Numbered from the stretch's first letter, positions 7,468-16,216 are shown. The stretch: DNA of 33,366 nt from CAMLIZ01 sp036231905 (GCF_036231905.1 NZ_JAZARE010000014.1:1-33366); one strand, 5' to 3'. Program-made: numbers and translations. The notes: generated by a model from the letters alone, not told the origin.

Positions 7468-9258
7468 ATGATGCGAAGCCATTGGAGCCGCCTGTGGATG
7501 GGCGGCCTGTTGTGCCTTGGCCTGCTGGGCTGCGGCAGCATGAAGGCGCCGGGCAGCGGCGCCGACGAAGGCCAGCGCCTGCATGCGCTGTTCGAGGCCG
7601 AATGGGAATGGGGCCTGCAGTCCCGCCCCGAGATGGCCACCTGGGTGGGCGACAGGCGCTATGCGGACCGGCTGGCCGACGTGTCGGAACAAGCCACCGC
7701 CGCCCGCGATGCCCATGCACGCGCCTGGCTGGCGCAGCTGGAGGCGGTGAAGCGCGATGCGCTGTCCGCCGAGGACCAGCTCTCCCTGGACATCGCCTTG
7801 CACCAGGCGCGCGACGAGGTGGCCGGCCAGGCCTACCCCGGCCTGCGCACGCTCACGCTGAGCCCGGTGTTCGGCGCACACACCTTGCTCGCAGGCCTGC
7901 TGCGCTCCAGCCCCGCGGAGACCGAGGCCGATCTCAAGGCCATGCTGGCTCGCCTGGCCGCTTATCCGCTGCGGGTGGACCAGGAGATCGCGCGGTTGCA
8001 GCGCGGCGCGGCAGCGGGCTGGCGCCATTCGCGCCCGGTGGTCGAGCGCGTGATCGAGCAGATCGACGTGCAGCTGAAGTCCACCGCGCCGGCGCAGAGC
8101 CCCTTCTTCGAGCCCTTCACCCGGCCCGGCAGCGTCGAGGTGCGGCAGCTGCGCGCGCAGCTGGCGCCCCAAGCCGCCGCGCTGATCAGCCAGCAGATCC
8201 TGCCCGCCCAGCGCAAGCTGCGCGACTACCTGGTGCAGCAATACCTGCCGGGCGCACCGGCGCTCGGTGCGATGTCGGGCTATCCGCAAGGCGATGCGGC
8301 CTACCGCTACCTGGTGAAGTCGCGCACCACCACCGACCTGGACCCGGAGCGCATCCACGCGATCGGCCAGGAGCGGCTGGCGCAGCTGCATGCGCAGATG
8401 GACAACATCCGCCGCGAGGTGGGTTTCGCCGGCGACTTCGCGGGGTTCGTGAAACACCTCAACACCGACAAGCGGTTTTTCCTGACCAGCGAAGCGGCCC
8501 TGCTGGCCGGTTATCGCGACATCCTCAAGCGCATCGAACCCGAGCTGCCCCGCGTGTTCGCCGAGCTACCGCGCGCCCCGATGGGCGTGCGGGCCTATCC
8601 GGCCTTCATGGGGCCGGATGCCGCTGCCAGCTACAACGGCCCCACGCTGGACGGCAGCCGCGCCGGCTGGTTCAACGCCGCCACCCTGGGCTTAGCCACC
8701 AAGCCCACCTGGGCCATGGAGACCCTGGCCGCGCATGAGGGCGTGCCGGGCCACCATCTGCAGGTGGCGCGTGCCACGGAGCTGAGCAAGCTGCCGAAAT
8801 TCCGCCGCAGCGGCGGCTACGTGGCCTTCAACGAAGGCTGGGCGCTGTATGCCGAGGTGCTGGCCGGCGACCTGGGCCTGTATGCCGACCCCTACAGCCG
8901 CTTCGGCCACCTGCAGGCACAGGCGTTCCGCGCCGCACGCCTGGTGGTGGACACCGGCCTGCACGCCAAGGGCTGGAGCCGCCGGCAGGCGATCGACCTG
9001 ATAGTCGAGCAGACGGGCATGGACCGCAACCAGGTCACCTTCGAGGTGGACCGCTACCTCGCGATGCCGGCGCAGGCACTGGGCTACATGATCGGCCAGC
9101 TCAAGATCATGGAGCTGCGCGACCGCGCGAAGCGGCAGCTGGGTGAGCGCTTCGACATTCGCCGTTTCCACAACGCGGTGATCGACAACGGCTCGCTGCC
9201 GCTGCCGGTGCTGGAGCGCCTGATCGACGCGTGGATTGCGAAGGAGATGCAACGCTGA
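7468..9258 (+). CDS. DUF885 family lipoprotein, predicted zinc carboxypeptidase-like
   Basis: The 596-residue product has a lipoprotein signal peptide with lipobox 'LGLLGC' (lipidated Cys22), so it should sit in the cell envelope. The C-terminal half carries the DUF885 metallopeptidase-like signature: 'HEGVPGHH' (His423, Glu424, His429/430) and 'FNEGWALYAEVLAGDLGLY' (Glu456), plus 'EVDRYLAMPAQALGYMIGQ'. The substrate is unknown; relatives are annotated as dipeptidases or hypothetical. Start ATG 7468, seven bases after GGGAG; the second ATG (7471) is equally possible. The gene ends one base before repeat copy B, facing the acyl-CoA dehydrogenase gene. Confidence 0.88.
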   Translation: MMRSHWSRLWMGGLLCLGLLGCGSMKAPGSGADEGQRLHALFEAEWEWGLQSRPEMATWVGDRRYADRLADVSEQATAARDAHARAWLAQLEAVKRDALSAEDQLSLDIALHQARDEVAGQAYPGLRTLTLSPVFGAHTLLAGLLRSSPAETEADLKAMLARLAAYPLRVDQEIARLQRGAAAGWRHSRPVVERVIEQIDVQLKSTAPAQSPFFEPFTRPGSVEVRQLRAQLAPQAAALISQQILPAQRKLRDYLVQQYLPGAPALGAMSGYPQGDAAYRYLVKSRTTTDLDPERIHAIGQERLAQLHAQMDNIRREVGFAGDFAGFVKHLNTDKRFFLTSEAALLAGYRDILKRIEPELPRVFAELPRAPMGVRAYPAFMGPDAAASYNGPTLDGSRAGWFNAATLGLATKPTWAMETLAAHEGVPGHHLQVARATELSKLPKFRRSGGYVAFNEGWALYAEVLAGDLGLYADPYSRFGHLQAQAFRAARLVVDTGLHAKGWSRRQAIDLIVEQTGMDRNQVTFEVDRYLAMPAQALGYMIGQLKIMELRDRAKRQLGERFDIRRFHNAVIDNGSLPLPVLERLIDAWIAKEMQR

Positions 9259-9381
9259 CAAGCCCCCTGGGACAGGCCGCGCAGCGGCCAGGGGCGCTCG
9301 TACCGAAGCGAGCGGAACACGGACGGGTTGCCCGGCCGCGTTCCGAGCCCCCACGGGGGGCCGCCGCCAGACGGCGGGGGG
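9259..9381. repeat. Dispersed structured repeat, copy B (between convergent stops)
   Basis: It fills the whole gap between the DUF885 stop (9256-9258) and the acyl-CoA dehydrogenase stop (9382-9384). In order it can form GGCCGC-GCA-GCGGCC, CGCTCG...CGAGCG, a long stem CGGAACACGG (9313-9322) with CCGCGTTCCG (9336-9345) holding an inner CGGG-TTG-CCCG hairpin, GCCCCC-ACG-GGGGGC and CGCCG...CGGCG. It matches copy A in reverse orientation. No T-run; a bidirectional 3'-end structure is a plausible role. Confidence 0.8.
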
Positions 9382-10512
9382 TCAACTCAAACTGCGGCCG
9401 ATGAGGATCTTCTGCACGTCCGAGGTGCCTTCGTAGATCTGCGTCACGCGCACGTCGCGGTAGATGCGCTCCACCGGGAAGTCGCTCACATAGCCGTAGC
9501 CGCCATGCACCTGGATGGCGGCGCTGCACACCCGCTCGGCCATCTCGCTGGCAAAGAGCTTGGCCATGGCGGCTTCCTTCAGGCAGGGGCGGCCGGCGTC
9601 TTTGAGGCTGGCCGCATGCCAGATCAGCTGGCGCGCCGCCTCGATCTGCGTGGCCATCTCACCGAGGCGGAACTGCACCGCCTGGTGTTCGAAGATCGGC
9701 TGGCCGAAAGCCACGCGCTCCTTGCTGTACTTGAGCGCCGCGTCAAAAGCCGCGCGCGCCATGCCCACGCTCTGCGACGCGATGCCGATGCGCCCGCCCT
9801 CCAGCCCCGACAGCGCGATCTTCAGCCCCATGCCCTCGTCGGCCAGCAGGTTGGCGGCCGGGATGCGGCAGTTCTCGAACAGGATCTGCGCGGTGTCGCT
9901 GGCATGCTGGCCCATCTTGTCCTCGATGCGCGCCACCGTGTAGCCCGGCGTGTTGGTCGGCACGATGAAGGCGCTGATGCCCTTCTTGCCGGCCGCCTTG
10001 TCGGTGACCGCCATCACGATCGCCACATCGCCGGTCTTGCCGCTGGTGATGAACTGCTTCACGCCGTTGAGGACGTAGTGGTCACCGTCGCGCACCGCTG
10101 TCGTTTTCAGGCCCGCCGCTTCCGAGCCCACGTGCGGCTCGGTCAGGCAGAAGGCACCCAGCATCTCGCCGCGCGCCAGGGGTTTGAGCCACTGCTGCTT
10201 CTGTGCTTCGTTGGCCCAGGCCATCAGGATCGAGCACACCGGGCAGTTGTTGACACTGACGATGGTGGAGGTGGCCCCATCGCCGGCCGCGATCTCTTCC
10301 AGGATGATGGCCAGCGCCAGGTAGTCCAGCCCGGCGCCGTCGTACTCGGTGGGCACGGCCACGCCATAACAACCGAGCTCGGCCAGGCCCTTGAGCTGCT
10401 GCTGCGGAAAGTGATGGGTCTTGTCCCACTGCGCGGCGTGGGGCGCGATCTCGGCCTGCACGAAATTGCGCACGGCGTCCTGCACCGCGCGGTGGTCGTC
10501 ACTGAGCAGCAT
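9382..10512 (-). CDS. Acyl-CoA dehydrogenase (short/medium-chain type)
   Basis: This 376-residue FAD enzyme introduces the 2,3-double bond into an acyl-CoA. The signature regions are complete: 'GAFCLTEPHVGSEA', 'GVKQFITSGKTGDVAIV', 'KYSKERVAFGQPI', 'QVHGGYGYVSDFPVERIYRD' and the catalytic Glu361 in 'IYEGTSDVQ', the usual position in short- and medium-chain dehydrogenases. The chain length cannot be fixed. It lies last in the long minus-strand block, 44 bases after the SDR gene, and ends at repeat copy B. Start ATG 10512. Confidence 0.93.
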   Translation of the reverse strand: MLLSDDHRAVQDAVRNFVQAEIAPHAAQWDKTHHFPQQQLKGLAELGCYGVAVPTEYDGAGLDYLALAIILEEIAAGDGATSTIVSVNNCPVCSILMAWANEAQKQQWLKPLARGEMLGAFCLTEPHVGSEAAGLKTTAVRDGDHYVLNGVKQFITSGKTGDVAIVMAVTDKAAGKKGISAFIVPTNTPGYTVARIEDKMGQHASDTAQILFENCRIPAANLLADEGMGLKIALSGLEGGRIGIASQSVGMARAAFDAALKYSKERVAFGQPIFEHQAVQFRLGEMATQIEAARQLIWHAASLKDAGRPCLKEAAMAKLFASEMAERVCSAAIQVHGGYGYVSDFPVERIYRDVRVTQIYEGTSDVQKILIGRSLS

Positions 10513-10556
10513 GGCGCTTCAACTCCTGGATGTGGTCTTGAGAATGGCGCCCGCGC

Positions 10557-11222
10557 TCACCAGGCGAGCGGCTGCCCGTCGTGGTTGAGGAAGCTGCCGT
10601 TGTGCGCGGGTGTCAGGCCGGCCAGGGTGCGCCGCATGTCGGCCACGCTCTGGCTCACCTCCAGCTCCGCGCCCTCCCCGCCCATGTCTGTCTTGACCCA
10701 ACCGGGATGGAAGGCCACGCAGATGGCGCGGCCGGCGTAGGCGATGGACACGTCCTTCCAGACCGAGTTGACCGCCGCCTTGGAGGCGCGATACAGCCAG
10801 CCGCTGGGGTTGCTGCGCAATCCGATCGAGCCCATGCTGGACGAGAGCACCGCGAGCCTGGCGTTTGGCGCCAGCGCATCCGCCAGCTGCGCCGCCACCC
10901 GCATGGGCCCCAGCACATTGGTGTGCATCACCGCGTCGAACTCGTTTTCGGTGGGCGGCTCGATGCCGCTGTGGCGCGGCCCGTAGACGCCGGCGTTCAC
11001 GATCACCGTGTCGAAGGCGGTGCCGTCCACACGCCACGCCAGCTGCGACACGCTGGCGGCATCGGTGACGTCCAGCACGAAGGCCTGCGCGCCCAGCGCT
11101 TCGATCCTCGCCACATCGGCCGGTTGGCGCACGGTGGCGGTCACACGATGGCCGTCAGCGAGGTACTGGCGCACGAACTCGAAGCCGATGCCACGGGAGG
11201 CGCCGATGACAAGCACTTGCAT
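10557..11222 (-). CDS. Short-chain dehydrogenase/reductase (SDR)
   Basis: The 221-residue classical SDR has the nucleotide-binding turn 'GASRGIG' (residues 7-13), 'DVTD' (51-54), 'NAG' (76-78), a Ser127-129 cluster and the catalytic Tyr144-x-x-x-Lys148 ('WLYRASKAAVNS'). It resembles the C-factor/sniffer-like group that is shorter than usual SDRs; substrate unknown. The start must be ATG 11222 because the dinucleotide motif begins six residues in. There is no Shine-Dalgarno: the 3' arm of a 9-bp hairpin directly precedes the ATG. It is separated from the lysE-like gene by a GC-rich repeat. Confidence 0.88.
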   Translation of the reverse strand: MQVLVIGASRGIGFEFVRQYLADGHRVTATVRQPADVARIEALGAQAFVLDVTDAASVSQLAWRVDGTAFDTVIVNAGVYGPRHSGIEPPTENEFDAVMHTNVLGPMRVAAQLADALAPNARLAVLSSSMGSIGLRSNPSGWLYRASKAAVNSVWKDVSIAYAGRAICVAFHPGWVKTDMGGEGAELEVSQSVADMRRTLAGLTPAHNGSFLNHDGQPLAW

Positions 11223-11255
11223 GTCAGTGCCGCCCGGCCGCCCGAAGGCACTGAC
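11223..11255 (-). promoter_or_regulatory. Hairpin immediately preceding the SDR start codon
   Basis: GTCAGTGCC (11223-11231) and GGCACTGAC (11247-11255) form perfect 9-bp arms around a 15-base GC-rich loop. In the minus-strand mRNA the stem ends on the base before the AUG and occupies the place of a ribosome site. It could restrict initiation, or be part of the adjoining repeat. Confidence 0.5.
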
Positions 11256-11302
11256 GCGCCCCCATGGTGGGCAGCGAACGCAGTGAGCGTGGGGGCAGTT
11301 TC
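11256..11302. repeat. GC-rich dispersed repeat, copy C
   Basis: GCCCCCA (about 11259-11265) pairs with TGGGGGC at its right end, around GGGCAGCGAACGCAGTGAGCG. The block GCCCCC...GGGCAGCG...GCAG...AGC-TGGGGGC also occurs inside the MBL-fold gene (19333-19415), so the two appear to be the same element family. It lies between the SDR and lysE-like genes and may break the operon there. Confidence 0.55.
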
Positions 11303-11305
11303 ATT

Positions 11306-11950
11306 TCAGGATCCTTTGCGGTCGAACGCCAGGCGCCAGGCCAGGCCGAGGAACAGGACGCCGCCCACGCCATTGAGCCAGCGCGTGATGCGAGGCGTCA
11401 CCGCTGAGCGCAGGCGCACGGTGAGCGCCACCACGATCAGCAGCCAGGTGCCGCCGGTGAGGTCAAACGCCACGCCCAAGGCCAGAAAGGCAGCCAGCGG
11501 CGAGGCGGCGGCCGGATCGATGAACTGAGGCACGAAGGCGAGGAAGAACAGGCTCACCTTGGGGTTCAGCACGTTGGTGAGCAGGCCCTGCCCGAAGGCG
11601 GCGCGGACGCCACCCGCCGTGCTTGGCGCCGCGGCCCGCGTCGCGGCCGGCTTCACGCCCTGCCGCAGCATCTGCCATCCCAGCCACACCAGGTAGGCGG
11701 CGCCCACCCAGGTGAGCACACGAAACGCCGTGGCCGACGCGGCCAGCAAGGCCGCCACGCCGAGCGCCGCAGCCAGCGCGTGCACCAGGCAGCCGATCTG
11801 GATACCAAGGGCGGCGGCCACGCCGTGGCGCCAGCCCCCCGCCGCACTGCGGCTGACCACCAGCAGCGTGTCAGCGCCGGGCGTAAGGTTGAGTACCAGG
11901 CCAGTCAGCAGGAACAGGCCGAAGTCGTGAATGCCGAGCTCGCTGATCAC
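11306..11950 (-). CDS. LysE family transporter (amino acid/metabolite exporter)
   Basis: The 214-residue inner-membrane protein has six hydrophobic segments and the LysE/RhtB hallmark 'LNLTPGADTLLVVSRS' near residue 20, followed by 'GIQIGCLVHALAAALGVAALL' and 'GLLTNVLNPKVSLFFLAFVPQF'. The family exports amino acids, homoserine lactones or related compounds; the substrate is not predictable. The GTG start at 11950 overlaps the stop of the MaoC gene as GTGA, which indicates translational coupling. In a catabolic operon it might relieve excess substrate or by-product. Confidence 0.9.
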   Translation of the reverse strand: MISELGIHDFGLFLLTGLVLNLTPGADTLLVVSRSAAGGWRHGVAAALGIQIGCLVHALAAALGVAALLAASATAFRVLTWVGAAYLVWLGWQMLRQGVKPAATRAAAPSTAGGVRAAFGQGLLTNVLNPKVSLFFLAFVPQFIDPAAASPLAAFLALGVAFDLTGGTWLLIVVALTVRLRSAVTPRITRWLNGVGGVLFLGLAWRLAFDRKGS

Positions 11951-12405
11951 GGTTCGAACTTCACCAGGATGGTGGCGCGGCCGACCACCGCCGGCTTGGC
12001 GCCACCGCGCGGGGTGGCATGGCCGTCGAGCTGGGTGAGCATGCCGTCGAGCTTGCTGTGCCAGTCGGCCGAGGCCACGGTCCAGACGATGTCGATGTCC
12101 TGGCCGGCCAGCAACGGCGTCTTGAAGGCAAAGTTGACGTTCAGGCACAGCATCTCGCGCGCGATGCCGTCATCGCGGCGGGAGAAGTGCGTGGCCAGCA
12201 GGCCCATCATGATGGCGCTGGTCTGCTGGCCGCTGGCAATCAAACCACCAAAGCCGGCGCGACCGGCGATGTCGGGGCTGAAGTGCAGCGGGTTGCGGTC
12301 CAGCGTGAGCGCCGCGAACTGCGCCATCTCCTGCTCGGAATAACGCAGGCTGTGGCTGAGCTGTTCACCGGCGACGACCAGCTTCTCGCGCAGGGACATG
12401 TCCAT
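11947..12405 (-). CDS. MaoC family (R-hydratase-like) dehydratase
   Basis: The 152-residue hot-dog protein has the hydratase-2 motif 'LDRNPLHFSPDIAGRAGFGG', where the Asp and His are the catalytic pair of (R)-specific enoyl-CoA hydratases; 'LIASGQQTSAIMM' follows. Substrate is unassigned. The start is taken at ATG 12405, five bases after the thiolase stop; a second in-frame ATG lies at 12399. The 3' end overlaps the lysE-like start by four bases. Confidence 0.83.
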   Translation of the reverse strand: MDMSLREKLVVAGEQLSHSLRYSEQEMAQFAALTLDRNPLHFSPDIAGRAGFGGLIASGQQTSAIMMGLLATHFSRRDDGIAREMLCLNVNFAFKTPLLAGQDIDIVWTVASADWHSKLDGMLTQLDGHATPRGGAKPAVVGRATILVKFEP

Positions 12406-12410
12406 CGGGC

Positions 12411-13589
12411 TCAGACCAGCTCCAGCGCCATGGCGGTGGCTTCGCCGCCACCGATGCACAAGGCCGCCACGCCCTTCTTCAGGCCGCGCTGCTTGAGCGC
12501 GCCCAGCAGGGTGACCACGATCCGGGCGCCCGAGGCGCCGATCGGGTGGCCCAGGGCGCAGGCGCCGCCATGCACGTTCACGATCTCGTGCGGCAGCTTG
12601 AACTCGGCCATCGCGGCCATGGTCACCGCGGCAAAGGCTTCGTTCACTTCCCACAGGTCCACGCTCTTCGCGTCCCAGCCGGCCTTCTTGAGCACCTTGT
12701 CGATCGCGCCCACCGGCGCAGTGGTGAACCAGTTGGGGGCCTGCGCATGCACGCTGTGGCCGAGGATGCGGGCAATCGGCGTAACACCCATCTTCTTCGC
12801 CGTGGATTCGCGCATCAGCACGAGCGCGGCGGCGCCGTCGGAGATGCTGGAGGACGTGGCCGCGGTGATCTTGCCCTCCTTGGCGAACGCCGCCTTCAGG
12901 CCGGGGATCTTGTCGAGCTTGGCCTTGAAGGGCTGCTCGTCATGCTTGACGATGGTTTCGCCCTTGGCATTGGCCAGCGTCACGGGCGTGATCTCCCAGT
13001 CGAAGCTGCCGTCCTCGTTGGCCTTCTTGGCGCGCTGGGTGGATTGAATGGCGAACTGGTCCATCGCCTCGCGCGTGAACTCGTACTTGCTGACGCATTC
13101 CTCGGCGAACACACCCATCGCCTTGCCGCGCTGGTAGGCGTCTTCCAGGCCGTCCAGCGCCATGTGGTCGTAGAACTGCGTCACGCCGTACTTCACGCCC
13201 TTGCGCACGAAGCTCAGGTGCGGCGCGTTGGTCATGCTCTCCATGCCGCCGGCCACCATGACGTCGGCTGTCTCGGCCTTCAGCATGTCGTGGGCGAACA
13301 TCATGGTGCGCATGCCGGAGCCGCACATCTTGCTCAGCGTGACGGCGCCGGCCGAATCCGGCAGGCCGGCCTTGCGCACCGCCTGGCGCGCGGGGGCCTG
13401 GCCCTGGCCGGCCATCAGGCAGTTGCCCATCAGCACTTCATTGACCGCGTCGCCCGGCACGCCGGCGCGCTCCACCGCCGCCTTGATGGCCACGGCGCCC
13501 AGCTCCCAGGCCTGCAATGCGGAAAAGTCACCCAGCAGGCCGCCGATCGGCGTGCGGGCGGCGGAAACGATCACGATGGAATCGGACAT
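12411..13589 (-). CDS. Acetyl-CoA C-acetyltransferase (thiolase)
   Basis: This 392-residue thiolase has the full catalytic set with the same numbering as biosynthetic Zoogloea thiolase: Cys89 ('SKMCGSGMR'), His348 ('ALGHPIGASGAR') and Cys378 ('CIGGGEA'), plus 'WEVNEAFA'. It interconverts acetoacetyl-CoA and two acetyl-CoA, or thiolyses 3-ketoacyl-CoA. Acetoacetate and acetyl-CoA are the end products of leucine breakdown, which suits the LiuR-type context. ATG 13589 follows AAGGAG at a good distance; an upstream in-frame ATG (13604) would overlap that ribosome site. It starts 21 bases after aceK. Confidence 0.95.
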   Translation of the reverse strand: MSDSIVIVSAARTPIGGLLGDFSALQAWELGAVAIKAAVERAGVPGDAVNEVLMGNCLMAGQGQAPARQAVRKAGLPDSAGAVTLSKMCGSGMRTMMFAHDMLKAETADVMVAGGMESMTNAPHLSFVRKGVKYGVTQFYDHMALDGLEDAYQRGKAMGVFAEECVSKYEFTREAMDQFAIQSTQRAKKANEDGSFDWEITPVTLANAKGETIVKHDEQPFKAKLDKIPGLKAAFAKEGKITAATSSSISDGAAALVLMRESTAKKMGVTPIARILGHSVHAQAPNWFTTAPVGAIDKVLKKAGWDAKSVDLWEVNEAFAAVTMAAMAEFKLPHEIVNVHGGACALGHPIGASGARIVVTLLGALKQRGLKKGVAALCIGGGEATAMALELV

Positions 13590-13610
13590 GACTTTCTCCT
13601 TCAACGAACT

Positions 13611-15446
13611 TCAAACAGGGGCAGTCGCGGGGGCTGCGGCCGCGGGCGGCGTGCCCGCATGCCTCAACCGCCGCTGGACGACGAAGCGCTTGCTGGCTTC
13701 GTAGGGAAACACGTCGTGCACATGGCCAGCGCGGATGCGCTCCTGGTGACCTTGCCAGAAAACCGGGTCCAGCAGGTCGGCATGGTGTTTCATGAACACC
13801 TCGCGCACAGCCGGGTTGCCGAGCAGGAAGGGGCCGAAGGTCTCGGGGAACACGTCCTTGGGGCCCACCGGGTACCAGACCTCGCCGGACATCTCTTCCT
13901 CCTCGTTGCGCGGCTCGGGCACCTTGCGGAAATTGACGTCGGTGAGGTATTCGATCTCGTCGTAGTCGTAGAACACGATCTTGCCGTTGCGGGTGACGCC
14001 GAAGTTCTTCCACAGCATGTCGCCGGGGAAGATGTTGGCGGCCACCATGTCCTTGATGGCGTTGCCGTACTCCACCACGGCGTGTTCGATCTGTTCCTTC
14101 TGCGTGGCTTCGTGCAGGTAGATGTTCAGCGGCACCATGCGGCGCTCGATGTAGAGGTGGCGGATGACGATCGCGTCCTCCTGCTCCTCGATCAGGCTGG
14201 GGCAGAAGTGCTTGAGCTCGTTGATCAGCTCGTCCTCGAAGCGCACGCGCGGGAAGGCGACGTTGGAATATTCCAGGGTGTCGGCCATGCGGCCCACGCG
14301 GTCGTGGGTCTTCACCAGGAAGTACTTGCCCTGGATCTGCTCGCGCGTGGTGTCCTTGGGCGGCGGGAAAAAATCCTTGATCACCTTGAACACGTAGGGG
14401 AACGAGGGCAGGTCGAACACCAGCATCACCATGCCCTTGATGCCGGGTGCGATGCGGAACTTGTCGCTCGAGTGGCGCAGGTGGTACAGGAAGTCCCGGT
14501 AGAAGAGGTTCTTGCCCTGCTTGTGCAGGCCCAGCGCGTTGTAGATCTCCGAACGCGGCTTGTGCGGCATGAGGCTGCGCAGGAACTGCACGTAGGCCGC
14601 CGGGATCTCCATGTCCACCATGAAGTAGGCGCGCGCAAAGCTGAACAGCATCTGCAGGTCCTCCTCGCCGAACAGCGCCGCGTCGATGAAGAGCTGGCCC
14701 TTCGGGCCTGCAGTGCGGTTGGCGGGCGGGCGATGCAGCACCGGCAGGGCGAACGGCGTCTCGTGGAAGCCGTTGACGATCTTGCCGATGATGTAGGCGC
14801 CCTTGTTGCGGAAGAACAGGCTGCTCAGCACCTGGATCTGGAAGTTGGTGCGCAGGCGCACGCCGCCGAACTGCTCGCGCAGCGCATTGAGCACCTGGTC
14901 CACGTCGCGCCCCAGGTCCTCGAACTCGCACTGCAGCTGGAAGTTGGTGACGATGCGCACCAGCGTCTCGTGCAGCGTGTCCTTGGTGGGGTAGTAGGCG
15001 CGGTAGGTGGGCTGCGCCGCGGGCTCGTCGTTCTCGATGTACTCGGTGCTCACCGCCGGCCGCACGAAGATGAAGTCGTTGCGGAAGTAGCTGTGGTGCA
15101 GGATCTTGGTGGTGACCGAATTGAAGAAGGTCTCGGCCAGCTCCGGCTGGTGGTGCTCGATCAGCAGGCCGATGTAGTGCAGCTTGACCTGGTGCCACAC
15201 GTCCATCGGCAGCTCGCCGGCGCCGAACTCGGTCTGCAGGCGTTCGGCGCCTTCGTCCACCCGCTTGTCGTAGAACTCGATGCGCTCGCGTTGCGCCCGT
15301 TGCTGGCCGTGCCAGTCGGCCTGCTCGAAGCGCTTCTTGGCTTCGGCGCTCGCCTCACGAAAGAGCCGATAGTGGCGGTTGAACCCGTCCAGCATGGCCT
15401 GCGCAATCGCGAAGGCCCGGGCATCGGTGAGCTGGTGCGGAAACAT
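13611..15446 (-). CDS. aceK: Isocitrate dehydrogenase kinase/phosphatase
   Basis: AceK phosphorylates and dephosphorylates isocitrate dehydrogenase, switching carbon between the TCA cycle and the glyoxylate shunt. The 611-residue product spans the whole family. Recognised segments include 'YRAYYPTKDTLHETL', the ATP loop 'APGIKGMVMLVFDLPSFPYVFKVIKD', 'THDRVGRMADTLEYS', and the catalytic region 'NIFPGDMLWKNFGVTR' with 'IVFYDYDEIEYLTD' (the Asp-Asn-Asp active-site residues). The C-terminus has an extra Ala/Pro-rich tail compared with E. coli (578 residues). It starts 16 bases after the carbonic anhydrase gene. No isocitrate lyase or malate synthase gene is in the window. Confidence 0.97.
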   Translation of the reverse strand: MFPHQLTDARAFAIAQAMLDGFNRHYRLFREASAEAKKRFEQADWHGQQRAQRERIEFYDKRVDEGAERLQTEFGAGELPMDVWHQVKLHYIGLLIEHHQPELAETFFNSVTTKILHHSYFRNDFIFVRPAVSTEYIENDEPAAQPTYRAYYPTKDTLHETLVRIVTNFQLQCEFEDLGRDVDQVLNALREQFGGVRLRTNFQIQVLSSLFFRNKGAYIIGKIVNGFHETPFALPVLHRPPANRTAGPKGQLFIDAALFGEEDLQMLFSFARAYFMVDMEIPAAYVQFLRSLMPHKPRSEIYNALGLHKQGKNLFYRDFLYHLRHSSDKFRIAPGIKGMVMLVFDLPSFPYVFKVIKDFFPPPKDTTREQIQGKYFLVKTHDRVGRMADTLEYSNVAFPRVRFEDELINELKHFCPSLIEEQEDAIVIRHLYIERRMVPLNIYLHEATQKEQIEHAVVEYGNAIKDMVAANIFPGDMLWKNFGVTRNGKIVFYDYDEIEYLTDVNFRKVPEPRNEEEEMSGEVWYPVGPKDVFPETFGPFLLGNPAVREVFMKHHADLLDPVFWQGHQERIRAGHVHDVFPYEASKRFVVQRRLRHAGTPPAAAAPATAPV

Positions 15447-15462
15447 CGGGCGCCTGGCCGCT

Positions 15463-16119
15463 TCAGGTGTAGCGCAGCTTGAGCGCGGCCAGTGCGCCCT
15501 CGTAGGCGCCGGCCACCGCGTCCACGTTGGGCACCGTCATGCGCAGGTCGTTCAGCAGGCCGTTGTGCAGGCCGTAGACCCAGCCGTGCACCACCACTTC
15601 CTGGCCGCGCGACCAGGCGTCCTGCACGACGGTGGTCTGGCACACGTTGAGCGCCTGCTCCAGCACGTTCAGCTCCACCAGCGCGTTCACGCGGTGTTCC
15701 TCCGGCACGCTGTCCAGCCAGGCCTGGTGGCGGTTGCGCACGTCCTGCACGTGGCGGATCCAGTTGTCCGCGATGCCCACGCGCACGTCCTTCAGCGCCG
15801 CCATCACGCCGCCGCAGCCGGAATGGCCGACCACGATGATGTGCTGCACCTTCAGCATGTCCACGGCGAACTGCATCACCGACAGGCAGTTGAGGTCCGA
15901 GTGCACCACCACGTTGGCCACGTTGCGGTGCACGAAGAGTTCACCCGGCAGCAGGCCGACCAGCTCGTTGGCCGGCACCCGGCTGTCGGAGCAGCCGATC
16001 CACAGGTACTGTGGCGCCTGCTGCTTGAGCAGCTTGGAGAAAAAACCCGGCTCGCGCTCTTCGGTGCGCCGGGCCCAGTCGCGGTTCTTGTCGAACAGTT
16101 CTTCGAGTTGGAGGCTCAT
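15463..16119 (-). CDS. can: Beta-class carbonic anhydrase
   Basis: This 218-residue cytosolic zinc enzyme interconverts CO2 and bicarbonate. Zinc ligands and the Asp-Arg dyad are present: Cys43-x-Asp45-x-Arg47 ('CSDSR'), His99 and Cys102 ('GHSGCGG'). The start 'LEELFDKNRDWA' is typical for the Can type. ATG 16119 has no obvious Shine-Dalgarno; the 97-base gap upstream is GC-rich without a clear promoter. Directly upstream of aceK and in the ivd cluster, it may feed bicarbonate to biotin carboxylases of leucine degradation (inference). Confidence 0.95.
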   Translation of the reverse strand: MSLQLEELFDKNRDWARRTEEREPGFFSKLLKQQAPQYLWIGCSDSRVPANELVGLLPGELFVHRNVANVVVHSDLNCLSVMQFAVDMLKVQHIIVVGHSGCGGVMAALKDVRVGIADNWIRHVQDVRNRHQAWLDSVPEEHRVNALVELNVLEQALNVCQTTVVQDAWSRGQEVVVHGWVYGLHNGLLNDLRMTVPNVDAVAGAYEGALAALKLRYT

Positions 16120-16216
16120 GGGTAGGCAGGAGTGAATTTGCTGCGGTGCACAGTTTACGCAGGGTGCTGGCCGGCCCGGCATCGGGGCGGGCACTGGCGC
16201 TGGTGCGGTTGCGGCG

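Noticed and set aside
12546..15482. A 978-codon open frame on the plus strand antisense to thiolase and aceK
   Set aside because: It mirrors the codon structure of real genes on the other strand in high-GC DNA; His/Leu/Ala/Val-rich composition and no domain.
16120..16216. A separate promoter for the carbonic anhydrase gene (TAAACT-like box)
   Set aside because: No matching -35 at proper spacing and no further support.
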